Source: Bacteroidales bacterium (GTDB lineage: Bacteria; Bacteroidota; Bacteroidia; Bacteroidales; Tenuifilaceae). Taken from it: 60,673 nt of DNA. This document shows positions 34,321 to 43,399 of the stretch, in pieces (positions within the stretch are counted from its first letter, which is position 1; each line of letters starts with the position of its first letter). The notes beneath the pieces are model-generated. The model saw only the letters and a list, made by a program, of their open reading frames with translations, ran no database searches and was not told where the DNA came from. Made by a program: the position numbers and the translations under genes. The DNA lies in NCBI GenBank assembly GCA_011045955.1, contig DSBV01000102.1, positions 1 to 60,673 of the forward strand, read 5' to 3'.

Positions 34321-36261
34321 CTAAATTTCTTTCAGCTGATTATCAATTTCAGCTTTTATATGGTTTACAAATTCTTCAAGTTTCATTTGGCCTTTATCGC
34401 CTTCGCCTTGAACACGAACAGCAACTGAGTTGGCTTTCTGTTCCTTTTCGCCAACAATCAAAAGGTAAGGTATTCGGCGTAACTCATTGTCCCTTATCTT
34501 TTTACTTATTTTCTCGTTGCGGTCGTCAACCAGGCTGCGAATATCGTAATTATTTAGGAATATTGAAACACTTTTTGCATAATCGTTAAATTTTTCGCTA
34601 ATGGGAAGCACCACAACCTGATCGGGCGTTAGCCACAAAGGGAATTTACCGCCTGTATGCTCAATAAGCACGGCAACAAAACGCTCCATTGAACCAAAGG
34701 GAGCTCGGTGTATCATGATTGGGCGGTAACGCTTGTCGTCGGCGCCAATGTACTCCAGCTGAAAGCGCTCGGGTAGGTTGTAGTCAACCTGTATGGTGCC
34801 CAACTGCCACTTGCGGCCAATGGCATCGCGAACCATAAAGTCGAGTTTAGGGCCGTAGAATGCAGCTTCGCCAAGTTCGGTTACGGTTTTTAGGCCTCGT
34901 TCGGCTGCTGCTTCAACTATGGCTTTTTCAGCTTTTTCCCAATTCTCGTCGGAGCCTATGTATTTCTCTTTGTTGTTTAGGTCGCGTAGCGATATCTGTG
35001 CGGTATAATCTTTAAAGTCAAGAGTTTTAAAGATATAGAGAACAATATCGATAACCTTAACAAACTCTTCCTTGAGCTGGTCGGGGCGGCAAAAGATGTG
35101 TGCATCGTCCTGGGTGAAGCCACGCACGCGGGTAAGCCCATGTAGTTCTCCACTTTGCTCGTAGCGGTAAACTGTTCCGAATTCAGCCAAACGAAGCGGA
35201 AGATCTTTGTATGAACGGGGTTTCGATTTGTAAATCTCGCAGTGATGGGGGCAGTTCATGGGTTTGAGAAGGAATTCCTCTCCTTCCTGGGGTGTGGTTA
35301 TCGGACGAAAACTATCCTTCCCATATTTTGCCCAGTGCCCCGATGTTTTGTACAATTCTTTTTGACCAATGTGCGGGGTAATTACCTGTTCATACCCGTA
35401 TTTCTTTTGGACACGTTTAAGGAACATCTCTAAACGCTCGCGGAGTTGGGCTCCCTTGGGTAGCCATAGCGGCAAACCTGAACCAACGCTGGGCGAGAAC
35501 ATAAATAACTCCAGTTCTTTGCCTATTTTACGGTGATCGCGCTTTTTAGCCTCCTCAAGTAATGCCAAATACTCATCGAGTTGTTTCTTTTGGGGGAAGG
35601 TGATACCGTAAATGCGGGTTAGCATTTTATTCTTTTCGTCACCTCTCCAGTATGCGCCTGCAATGCTTAGCAGCTTTATGGCTTTAATGTAGCCCGTATT
35701 CGGAAGGTGTGGCCCACGGCAAAGATCGGTAAATTCGCCTTGGGTGTAGAACGATATGGTTCCATCCTGTAGGTCCGATATAAGTTCCACCTTGTAAGGA
35801 TCGCCTTTTTCCTGGTAGGTCTTCAGCGCCTCAGCTTTGGATACCTCCCTGCGAACGATGGGCTGTTTTTGCTGCGCAAACTCCATCATTTTTTGTTCAA
35901 TCTTAGGCAAATCCTCTTCCGTTATGGTATGTCCATTAAAATCGATATCGTAGTAAAACCCATTTTCAATGCTTGGGCCAATGCCCAATCTTACTCCAGG
36001 GTAAAGCGCTTCAACGGCTTCGGCCATAAGGTGTGCCGATGAGTGCCAAAAGGCATGTTTTCCCTCTGGATCGTCCCATTTGTGTAGCTTAACGGTGGCA
36101 TCGGTTTCGATTCCACGGGTAAGATCCCACAACTCACCATTTACCGTTACAGATAAAACATCGGTAGCTAAACGTTCCGAAATGCTCTTGGCTATTTCAA
36201 GTCCGTTAACACCTTTGGGGTATTCCCGTACGTTCCCATCAGGAAAAGTTATTTTAATCAT
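34321..36261 (-). CDS. thrS: Threonyl-tRNA synthetase
   Basis: A 646-residue class II synthetase. Domains: TGS at about residues 1-62, the second N-terminal editing domain with [16 protein letters not shown] (His-rich) and [12 protein letters not shown] at about 70-230, the catalytic core with [23 protein letters not shown] (as [13 protein letters not shown]) and [18 protein letters not shown], and an anticodon-binding domain at about 540-640. Length is normal. It heads the operon with infC, rpmI and rplT. A TAATTTTG box lies about 30 bases upstream. No T-box leader is present. Confidence 0.98.
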   Translation of the reverse strand: MIKITFPDGNVREYPKGVNGLEIAKSISERLATDVLSVTVNGELWDLTRGIETDATVKLHKWDDPEGKHAFWHSSAHLMAEAVEALYPGVRLGIGPSIENGFYYDIDFNGHTITEEDLPKIEQKMMEFAQQKQPIVRREVSKAEALKTYQEKGDPYKVELISDLQDGTISFYTQGEFTDLCRGPHLPNTGYIKAIKLLSIAGAYWRGDEKNKMLTRIYGITFPQKKQLDEYLALLEEAKKRDHRKIGKELELFMFSPSVGSGLPLWLPKGAQLRERLEMFLKRVQKKYGYEQVITPHIGQKELYKTSGHWAKYGKDSFRPITTPQEGEEFLLKPMNCPHHCEIYKSKPRSYKDLPLRLAEFGTVYRYEQSGELHGLTRVRGFTQDDAHIFCRPDQLKEEFVKVIDIVLYIFKTLDFKDYTAQISLRDLNNKEKYIGSDENWEKAEKAIVEAAAERGLKTVTELGEAAFYGPKLDFMVRDAIGRKWQLGTIQVDYNLPERFQLEYIGADDKRYRPIMIHRAPFGSMERFVAVLIEHTGGKFPLWLTPDQVVVLPISEKFNDYAKSVSIFLNNYDIRSLVDDRNEKISKKIRDNELRRIPYLLIVGEKEQKANSVAVRVQGEGDKGQMKLEEFVNHIKAEIDNQLKEI

Positions 36262-36291
36262 AACAGTAGAATATCAATTCAAAATGACTTA

Positions 36292-36299
36292 CAAAATTA
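36292..36299 (-). promoter_or_regulatory. -7 box (TAATTTTG) of thrS
   Basis: A match to TAnnTTTG on the minus strand, 30 bases before the thrS ATG. Confidence 0.55.
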
Positions 36300-36363
36300 T
36301 AAAAATATTTCATACCACATTAATATGCGGTTGGGCTTGAATAGTAAAACATCAACTGTAGGG

Positions 36364-37026
36364 TTATTGTTTTGGATTATCTTGAGAAGAGGATTTGCCT
36401 TTTTTCTTTAATGAGAATTTTGATTCTTCGCCTTTTACAAGGCGTTCAATATTCTTTTGATGGGTGAACAGCATTAGGATTGCCAGTATAAAGGCAAAAG
36501 TAATTAGCGATGGGTTAGTGGTGCGGTAAACAAAAATCAGAACCAGAGGGAACGAAAAGCCTGCAATCATGGAACTTAATGAAACGTAACGGGTGATTAG
36601 CACCGACACTATCCAAATTCCAAACACTATCAAAGTGGCGTAAGGATGAAGGGCAAAAACCACACCTGATAGCACTGCCACACCCTTTCCTCCGCGAAAC
36701 TGAGCAAAAATGGGGAATATATGGCCAAGCAATGCTGCAATTCCCAAAAAGAGCTGAAAGTTGATAAACATTCCAGTTTTTGGAATGTAGAAATCGGTTA
36801 GGTATAGCAGACGAACTGCAAGGTAACCTTTAAGCACATCGACTATAAAAACCGATATCCCAGGAATCAGACCAAGTACCCTGATGGTATTTGTTGCACC
36901 GGCATTGCCACTGCCGTGCTCCCTAACATCGATTCCGTAAAAAATTTTCCCTACCCAAACCGATGTAGGTATAGAGCCTAAAAGGTATGCCGAAAGTACA
37001 ACGGCGATTTTGAGCATAGTTTCCAT
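36364..37026 (-). CDS. plsY: Glycerol-3-phosphate acyltransferase PlsY
   Basis: A 220-residue integral membrane enzyme that acylates glycerol-3-phosphate from acyl-phosphate. Signatures: LLGSIPTSVWVGK, GSGNAGATNTIRVLG, LLGHIFPIFAQFRGGKGVAV. About five membrane segments. The frame extends further upstream (MYLCN), but a TATCTTTG -7 box lies only 5 bases before the ATG at 37026, so translation likely starts at METMLKI or MLKI and the mRNA is nearly leaderless. The C-terminal tail is basic (FSLKKKGKSS). Confidence 0.94.
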   Translation of the reverse strand: METMLKIAVVLSAYLLGSIPTSVWVGKIFYGIDVREHGSGNAGATNTIRVLGLIPGISVFIVDVLKGYLAVRLLYLTDFYIPKTGMFINFQLFLGIAALLGHIFPIFAQFRGGKGVAVLSGVVFALHPYATLIVFGIWIVSVLITRYVSLSSMIAGFSFPLVLIFVYRTTNPSLITFAFILAILMLFTHQKNIERLVKGEESKFSLKKKGKSSSQDNPKQ

Positions 37027-37030
37027 GTTG

Positions 37031-37038
37031 CAAAGATA
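37031..37038 (-). promoter_or_regulatory. -7 box (TATCTTTG) almost on the plsY start
   Basis: A match to TAnnTTTG 4 bases before the ATG on the minus strand; implies a leaderless or nearly leaderless transcript. Confidence 0.5.
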
Positions 37039-37041
37039 CAA

Positions 37042-37404
37042 ATTTTGATGGTGTAAGAATATCTATTTATATCGATTTTTAAATCTTATACTCCATAAGT
37101 AACTGATTAATAGAGTAGTATTGACTTGAGGTTCCGATTGATGTTTTTAACCAAATTCGTCAATTGAAAAAATTCAATTTGACGATTCGACTAAAAAATC
37201 TATTCATACCGAATGTTCGGAATGAAAGATTTTGATAAGTCAGGGTTACCTCCGAAGAGTCAATAGAAACAAGATGTGTACATAGTTCTTATGTCTCTAT
37301 TGGCTAATTTTGGTTTAACCGCAGCGTAGGTCGATTTAACCCAAGGGGCATGAATTCGTTAATTCAACTTAGGTGTGTTAAGTTTTTTAGATAGAGAGAT
37401 TTCC
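37042..37404. other. 360-bp gap with a repeat and no gene seen
   Basis: Contains the plsY upstream region and the second bipartite hairpin repeat. The remaining 150 bases to the SNF2 stop show no coding pattern. A minor direct phrase (GGTTTAACC / GATTTAACCC) is seen at about 37312-37345. Confidence 0.5.
37153..37252 (-). repeat. Bipartite double-hairpin repeat, copy 2
   Basis: The inverted partner of 12234-12330. Hairpins: CGTCAATTGAA/TTCAATTTGACG (about 37158-37183) and CCGAA/TTCGG within ATACCGAATGTTCGGAAT (about 37206-37224). The order of blocks is the same after reverse complementing. Confidence 0.7.
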
Positions 37405-40290
37405 TTACTCAACAAGGCTAATAAGCTGCTCCTTGTTAAGGAGTATCATCGGATTATTGGAGTTGACAAATTCGTGGGCAAGGTTTTCCTTGTGGGCTTG
37501 CAGCTTTACAATTTTTTCCTCCACAGTGTTGCGTGTAATAAAACGGTAAACAAACACGCTCTTGGTTTGCCCTATTCGGTGAGCGCGCGATGCGGCCTGC
37601 ATTTCGGCAGCAGGGTTCCACCAGGGGTCCAGAATGAAAATGTAATCGGCAGCGGTTAGGTTTAGTCCAACCCCGCCAGCTTTAAGCGAAATCAAAAAGA
37701 TTTTCTTTTCAGGATTATTCTGGAACTCTTCCACTACATTGCTTCGGTCAGTTGTTGAACCGGTTAGCATTTCGTAACCAATACCGTTGTTTTGTAAGTA
37801 GGTTTCAACCTGTGTCAGGTGTTTAACAAACGATGAGAATATCAGTATTTTATGATCTTCAGCAATAACGCTTTCAATCATTTGCGTAACTTCCTCAAAT
37901 TTTCCCGACGTCAGGTTTGTGTACTCATCGAGCATGGCGGGGTGGTTGGCGAGCTGTCGCAGACGGGTTAGCGCTGAAAGAATATTGATGGTTGACGATT
38001 TAGGTTTACTCTGTTCCAGGGAGTCAAGTATCAACCTTCTGGCTTTGGATTTTTCCGCCTCATAGGCTTTGTCCTGCTCGTCGGTCATTTCGCAGTAGAT
38101 GATTTGCTCGGTTAGGGGGGGCAATTCCTTGGCAACCTGCTCCTTGGTGCGGCGCATTATGAGTGGCTCAATCAGTTTTTTTAGCTGTTTCTGCTTTTCG
38201 GTGTCATTCTTGCGCTCAATGGGAATGGCAAATTCCTCACGGAATACCTTTAGCCCACCTAACATTCCCCGGTTCAGGAAGTTCATTTGCGACCACAGGT
38301 CGAATAGATTATTTTCAATTGGGGTTCCGCTAAGGCACAGGCTTTTCTTTGTTTTAAGCAACAGAACGCACCTATATATTTTAGATGCAGGGTTTTTGAT
38401 GGTTTGGCTTTCGTCCAGCACCACGTAGCGGAAAATAAAATCCTTGAAGAGGTCAATATCGTTCCTTATGGTGCCATACGATGTAATCACAACATGGTGC
38501 TGTTGAAAAATTTTGTGGCTCTTATCGCGTTGGGTTCCATGGTAAATGCCAACTTTAACCTGGGGCGCAAACTTTTCGAACTCCTTTTGCCAGTTGTAAA
38601 TTATTGATGTAGGAGCAACAACTAGCGAACAGTGTTCAAGGCCAGTTTTAAAAGCGTTGGTTTCAAGTTCCGAGAGTAAGAGTGCAATAGTTTGTAATGT
38701 TTTTCCAAGTCCCATGTCGTCGGCTAGGCAGCCATTCAAGCCATTGTTAACCAATGTTTTTAGCCAGGCAAAACCAAGGGTTTGGTAATTGCGCAGCTTT
38801 GCCTGAAGGCTTTGGGGAAGGGCTACACCCGTGGAGTTGATGTTTTTCAGTTTTTCAGCAAAACTTGAGATGCTCTCGGTTTCTAGGCTACTGCCGGCAA
38901 TAATTGTTGCCGATGCCTTGGACAGCTTAATGCTTTCGCCGTCCTCCTTGCCAAGCATAAGTATGGTTCTGTACTTGGCAAACCACTCGTCGGGTAAAAT
39001 GAAAACCTGCCCATTGGGTAGGGTGAACTCGCGAATGTTCTTAACAATATGCTTGCGGAAATAAACAAAGGGGATTTCAAATTCGCCAATGCGCACCATG
39101 CCGTAAAGGTCGAACCAATCGATACTTTCGGCAAGCTTCAGGTTAAGATCAAAACCGCTTAAATAGTAGTTTGTTTGCCTAAACTTTTGCTGGATTTCGA
39201 AACCTGCGTCCAGTAAAATCTTGTAGTTGGCGTTTAGCCACTCTATCACATGGTAGTGGTCAAATTCCCCATTTTCGGGCTTTCCTGGGAAGTACTCGTT
39301 TTCGCCTACCTTGATTAGGCGCCAGGTTTTTATAAGTTGTTGTTTGATTTTTTCCTCTTTTTCTGGGTTGCGGGTTAGCCGGATAAAGGTGTATGAATTA
39401 TTCCGGTGCGATAGCTTTACCTCATTAATGGCAGGCGTGTTGGCTGATATTACCTTGTTGCCATACCGGAAACTAAGCGTAAGGCAAGCGCCACCAGCTA
39501 ACCGTTCTTCAAGAATCAGTATTGGTTTTGGTCTGTTTCTTTTCTCGGTAACCTCAAAGCCAACTGCCTCAACGGAATTATTCCTAATAGTATTAAGCAC
39601 AAAGGTTTCCATGTATTTTTGAACTGATTGCTGGGGTACTGTAACAAACTCCCTGGTCATGTATGGCACAAACTTCCGGCCGTCGATTCCTTGTACCTTG
39701 TATATTCCGTTCGATACGCGGATAAGGCATGGTTCAACCGTTAGTAGTTCGAAGTTGCCCGGGGTTAAGGTCAAAATTTTTGAGCCATGCTGAACTTTTA
39801 GTGAATACTTAATGCCATTCTCATCGAGTTCAAACCTGAAGATAGGTGATGCAACATCGGAATAAAATGTTGCCTGTTTTTCCTTGTAAAGGCTATTGGC
39901 ATAACGTTCTCTTATAAAAATTGGAATATTTGCCGATGCGGCTTTCTCTAATACCTTGCATATTCTTCGGTCAATGTAGTTCCTGATGTAGCTGTTAAGG
40001 TTTTCGTCGCTTTGAACTTTTTGTAAAAGTTCGTTGAAGGTTTTAGCATCGCGGCCAAAAAGTTTAAGCAAGCTTTTCTCTGAGATTTCCTGTATGTTTC
40101 GTATTATTTCCGACTGGTCATCGGTTATTCTATCGGAGTGAATAACAGCTGAATCGACAATTACATTCTTATCAATTTTATAGGTGTCATCGCTGATTTG
40201 ACTGATAAGATAAGCACCTGCCACCAAACCCAACTCCCTGTGCCTATGCAAAGCAATCGCAAACTTGTACTGTGTATCAGTTGAATCCAT
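37405..40290 (-). CDS. SNF2-family helicase-like ATPase
   Basis: A 961-residue SF2 DNA translocase. The Walker A variant DDMGLGKTLQTIALLL is at about residues 524-539, and the DEAH-box variant is VVLDESQTIKN. The C-terminal helicase half has LIFSSFVKHLTQVE, SLKAGGVGLNLTAADYIF, DPWWNPAAEMQA and RAHRIGQTKSVFVYRF. The 480-residue N-terminal region lacks an obvious SWIM CxC zinc motif and looks beta-rich. Typical stand-alone bacterial SNF2 protein, with no methylase or nuclease genes near, so a restriction or defence system is not supported. Confidence 0.93.
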   Translation of the reverse strand: MDSTDTQYKFAIALHRHRELGLVAGAYLISQISDDTYKIDKNVIVDSAVIHSDRITDDQSEIIRNIQEISEKSLLKLFGRDAKTFNELLQKVQSDENLNSYIRNYIDRRICKVLEKAASANIPIFIRERYANSLYKEKQATFYSDVASPIFRFELDENGIKYSLKVQHGSKILTLTPGNFELLTVEPCLIRVSNGIYKVQGIDGRKFVPYMTREFVTVPQQSVQKYMETFVLNTIRNNSVEAVGFEVTEKRNRPKPILILEERLAGGACLTLSFRYGNKVISANTPAINEVKLSHRNNSYTFIRLTRNPEKEEKIKQQLIKTWRLIKVGENEYFPGKPENGEFDHYHVIEWLNANYKILLDAGFEIQQKFRQTNYYLSGFDLNLKLAESIDWFDLYGMVRIGEFEIPFVYFRKHIVKNIREFTLPNGQVFILPDEWFAKYRTILMLGKEDGESIKLSKASATIIAGSSLETESISSFAEKLKNINSTGVALPQSLQAKLRNYQTLGFAWLKTLVNNGLNGCLADDMGLGKTLQTIALLLSELETNAFKTGLEHCSLVVAPTSIIYNWQKEFEKFAPQVKVGIYHGTQRDKSHKIFQQHHVVITSYGTIRNDIDLFKDFIFRYVVLDESQTIKNPASKIYRCVLLLKTKKSLCLSGTPIENNLFDLWSQMNFLNRGMLGGLKVFREEFAIPIERKNDTEKQKQLKKLIEPLIMRRTKEQVAKELPPLTEQIIYCEMTDEQDKAYEAEKSKARRLILDSLEQSKPKSSTINILSALTRLRQLANHPAMLDEYTNLTSGKFEEVTQMIESVIAEDHKILIFSSFVKHLTQVETYLQNNGIGYEMLTGSTTDRSNVVEEFQNNPEKKIFLISLKAGGVGLNLTAADYIFILDPWWNPAAEMQAASRAHRIGQTKSVFVYRFITRNTVEEKIVKLQAHKENLAHEFVNSNNPMILLNKEQLISLVE

Positions 40291-40315
40291 TTAGGCTATT
40301 TTACTGCAATTTTAA

Positions 40316-40323
40316 CAAAAATA
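40316..40323 (-). promoter_or_regulatory. -7 box (TATTTTTG) of the SNF2 gene
   Basis: A match to TAnnTTTG on the minus strand, 25 bases before the ATG. Confidence 0.5.
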
Positions 40324-40410
40324 TGTGTGGCTTAATGTTTTTTGTATCAATTTTTAATTTCTTCGTTTTAAAACAGCATTAGGCATAGGGTTTGAATTGA
40401 TTGATTTGTG

Positions 40411-40418
40411 TATTTTTG
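40411..40418 (+). promoter_or_regulatory. -7 box (TATTTTTG) of the LysM gene
   Basis: A match to TAnnTTTG, 51 bases before the ATG at 40470. TTTG at 40391-40394 may be the -33 element, though the spacing is short. Confidence 0.5.
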
Positions 40419-40469
40419 TATTTTGTATTCGCAACAATTTCAAATTAATATTTTCATAAACCACTTGCA

Positions 40470-42320
40470 ATGATTAAACGAATACTTGCACTCCTAACTC
40501 TGCTAATGTTTTCCTTCATATTGTTTTCGCAGGAAGTTGAGGTTAAAATATCCAAGAACAGGGTGCGTGTCGATGGTAAAACTTACTTTGTTCATATAGT
40601 ACAGCAGGGTGAAACGCTATACTCAATCAGTAAAGCATACGGAGTAAGCCAATCCGACATAGCAATAAACAATCCCGATATATACGCGGGTTTAAAAGTG
40701 GGACAGGCTCTAAAAATACCTGCCAAGGTAAAGGAAACCAAAACCGATGAGGATTATATATACCACATTGTTAAGCGTAAGGAAACCCTTTTTGGCATTT
40801 CTCGCATGTATAATGTGAGCATGGATGAAATACTACGATTAAACCCTGAAGCACAGGAAGGGCTGAAGTTTAGCCAAACCCTTCGCATCCCCAAAAAGCA
40901 GATAAGCAACATTGAGCAGGAACCCGCAGTCGATTCGTTGGAGTTCATTTTACACGAGGTGCAACCCCGCGAAGGCTTATTCGCAATTTCTAGAAAATAC
41001 GGAGTTTCACCCAAGGAGATTGAGTATTACAACCACGATTTAATTAAGGATGGTTTAAAACTTGGAACAACCCTACGGATACCCAAACCCAAAACAGTTC
41101 CTATTCCCGAGGCTGTTGAAGTTATGGTAGAGGCCAATGAGGAAGATAAAATGTCGCCCTGCAATGATTACTATTCTTACGATGGTAATCCGTTTAAGGT
41201 TTCACTACTATTGCCTTTTACGCAAACCGGTAGCCAAACTCAAGCCATAGTTGATGATGCCGACCAGAAAAACTTTCATGAACCTGCAGGGCAATTATCT
41301 CAAATCTCTCAGGTGTCTTTTGAGTTCTACGAGGGATTCCTGTTAGCCCTTGATACCCTTAAAAGGTTGGGCATTTCGGTAAACCTAAATGTGTACGATA
41401 CAAAGCGCTCACCGCAGGAGGTCTCTAAAATTCTGAATAGTGCTGATTTTGCAGAATCTGAATTGGTGGTTGGGCCTTACCTGTTCGATGAGATTAAGCC
41501 TGTTGCTCAATTTGCAGCCCAAAACAATATCGTATTTGTATCGCCCATTTACAGCAATAAAGAGGGGTTGGCTGATAAGCAGAATATTATTTCGGTTAGC
41601 CAAACACTTCAAAACCAGTTGGAAATATTTGTGAAGAACTTGAAGGTGGATTCCAGTAAGAATTACGTGGTGATTTATGACTCAACCATCTGGTACTCGC
41701 ACAACTTAAAGCATTTCGATTCGCTTCTAACCCAAAAATTCACAAGCGAAGGTAAAACTTTCACCCGGTACTACCATAAAACTGCTGCTTACAAATCGGT
41801 TGATGTTCAGAAAAGGTTGCTGAAGATGCTAAAACGCGATACCGTAAACGTTGTGATTGTGCCTTCCGACGATGAACCGTTTGTGGCCGAAATACTTGGC
41901 AGCTTATATGCTGTAAAATCGTACTATAACCTCAACACTGAGGTGTATGGGCCCTCGCGATGGCGTAAACTTAAAAACCTACCACCCGATTACCTTTTTG
42001 CCCTGAACACTCATGTTTTATCGCCTTTCTTTGTCGATTACTCCCAAGATGCTGTGAAATCTTTTGTTGAAAAATACCGGGAGCAATTCCGTTCGGAACC
42101 AACTCAATTCTCATTCCTTGGTTACGATGTGGCTTTTTACTTTATCAGTGCGCTAAAAGAATTTGGCACTAATTTGACTCCATGTCTTTCGACCTACCGG
42201 TTAAGAACACTCCAAGCAAACTTCAATTTCAACATCGTCAATGAGGGTTATACTTTGAACTTGCATCAGTTTGTCATCAGGTATGCACCCGATTTTACCA
42301 TTTCGTGTGTCTGCTATTAG
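40470..42320 (+). CDS. Periplasmic LysM protein with a PBP1-like ligand domain
   Basis: A 616-residue exported protein. The signal peptide MIKRILALLTLLMFSFILFS precedes a Q. Three LysM domains follow at about residues 40-85, 92-137 and 157-205 (YFVHIVQQGETLYSISKAYG, YIYHIVKRKETLFGISRMYN, ILHEVQPREGLFAISRKYG). After an acidic linker comes a type 1 periplasmic-binding-protein fold at about 245-600 (FKVSLLLPFTQ, VGPYLFDEIKPVAQFAAQNN, FVSPIYSNKEG, FSFLGYDVAFYFISALKEFG). LysM binds peptidoglycan; the second domain suggests ligand sensing or cell-wall organisation. The combination recurs in Bacteroidota but its ligand is not known to me. Confidence 0.85.
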   Translation: MIKRILALLTLLMFSFILFSQEVEVKISKNRVRVDGKTYFVHIVQQGETLYSISKAYGVSQSDIAINNPDIYAGLKVGQALKIPAKVKETKTDEDYIYHIVKRKETLFGISRMYNVSMDEILRLNPEAQEGLKFSQTLRIPKKQISNIEQEPAVDSLEFILHEVQPREGLFAISRKYGVSPKEIEYYNHDLIKDGLKLGTTLRIPKPKTVPIPEAVEVMVEANEEDKMSPCNDYYSYDGNPFKVSLLLPFTQTGSQTQAIVDDADQKNFHEPAGQLSQISQVSFEFYEGFLLALDTLKRLGISVNLNVYDTKRSPQEVSKILNSADFAESELVVGPYLFDEIKPVAQFAAQNNIVFVSPIYSNKEGLADKQNIISVSQTLQNQLEIFVKNLKVDSSKNYVVIYDSTIWYSHNLKHFDSLLTQKFTSEGKTFTRYYHKTAAYKSVDVQKRLLKMLKRDTVNVVIVPSDDEPFVAEILGSLYAVKSYYNLNTEVYGPSRWRKLKNLPPDYLFALNTHVLSPFFVDYSQDAVKSFVEKYREQFRSEPTQFSFLGYDVAFYFISALKEFGTNLTPCLSTYRLRTLQANFNFNIVNEGYTLNLHQFVIRYAPDFTISCVCY

Positions 42321-42343
42321 TTTAAAAACAAAGTCCGTTTATC

Positions 42344-43246
42344 GTGAATTATCGGTTTAATTCGGGAATTACTCGTTTAGTTAACGTTGAGGGTTGGCTA
42401 TCGATACTTATAAACTTCTTGCTTTCTGCATTAAAGTACTGGGCAGGTATAGTAACCGGTTCTTTGGCTCTAATTGCCGATGCCTGGCATACCCTTTCCG
42501 ATTCAATCAGTTCAGTTATTCTTCTGTTAGGCATGAAGTATTCCCAAAAGCCTGCCGATAAGGCTCATCCTTTTGGACATGGACGTTCTGAACTTGTGGT
42601 TTCTTTGCTTATTGGTGCCTTACTTGCTTTTGTGGCCTTTTACTTTGCTTCAGAAGGTATAGTCAAACTCCGCGATCGGGTAGGTACCAATTATGGAACG
42701 GCTGCCATTGTAGTTACAGCTATTTCAATACTTGCGAAGGAAGGACTTGCTCAGGTAGCATTTTTTATAGGTAAACGCACAGGCTCAATTTCGGTTTCAG
42801 CCGATGGTTGGCACCACCGCAGCGATGCTCTTTCGTCGGTTATAGTGCTTGTTGGTATTTTTATTGCTAAATACTATTGGTGGATCGATGGTGTTCTCAG
42901 CATTCTAGTGGCATTGCTCATTCTTTACTCTGGTATAAAGGTTATTATTGATAGCGCAGTGTTAATTCTAGGCGAGGCCCCCTCCGATGAGCTTGTTCGA
43001 AAAGTTATGGAGATCGTCTCAAGGCAGGGTTACGAGAGAATGGAGCCACATCACTTCCATATCCATAACTATGTTATGCATCAAGAACTTACTTTTCATG
43101 TTAGATTGCCCAATCAAATGACCATTGAACAGGCTCATAGGATCATTTCATTAATTGAAGAAACTATACATTCGGAACTTGGAATTGATGCCACAATACA
43201 TATTGAACCCCAAACCACTGATAAGCATTGCAAACATATTGATTAA
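42344..43246 (+). CDS. Cation diffusion facilitator transporter
   Basis: A 300-residue CDF metal/proton antiporter. Six membrane segments occur in residues 12-210. Metal-site motifs are DAWHTLSDSISSV in TM2 and SADGWHHRSDALSSVIV in TM5, with HPFGHGRSELV between. A cytoplasmic C-terminal domain (ELTFHVRLPNQMTIEQAH) ends in a His/Cys tail HCKHID. The start is GTG at 42344; no ATG fits before TM1. HxxxD-type sites point to Zn, Fe or Mn. It lies 23 bases after the LysM gene, perhaps cotranscribed. Confidence 0.92.
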   Translation: MNYRFNSGITRLVNVEGWLSILINFLLSALKYWAGIVTGSLALIADAWHTLSDSISSVILLLGMKYSQKPADKAHPFGHGRSELVVSLLIGALLAFVAFYFASEGIVKLRDRVGTNYGTAAIVVTAISILAKEGLAQVAFFIGKRTGSISVSADGWHHRSDALSSVIVLVGIFIAKYYWWIDGVLSILVALLILYSGIKVIIDSAVLILGEAPSDELVRKVMEIVSRQGYERMEPHHFHIHNYVMHQELTFHVRLPNQMTIEQAHRIISLIEETIHSELGIDATIHIEPQTTDKHCKHID

Positions 43247-43351
43247 CTTTTGATAATTAAAAGGGTGTACGATTATTTACAGTATTCTCCTTAAAAGTAA
43301 CAATATGATACAAAACATGCTGAAAAAATCGTTTATATAAACTAAAATAAT

Positions 43352-43359
43352 TACATTTG
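43352..43359 (+). promoter_or_regulatory. -7 box (TACATTTG) of pckA
   Basis: A match to TAnnTTTG, 40 bases before the ATG at 43400. Confidence 0.55.
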
Positions 43360-43399
43360 CTTTTAATTCTCAATTGTTTATTCTTAAAAAATTGTGGAA

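Noticed and set aside
36262-36363. T-box or other leader before thrS
   Set aside because: The leader is only about 30 bases from the -7 box to the ATG; no room for a structured riboswitch.
37405-40290. SNF2 helicase as part of a defence or restriction system
   Set aside because: No methyltransferase, nuclease or other defence genes next to it; neighbours are plsY and a LysM protein.
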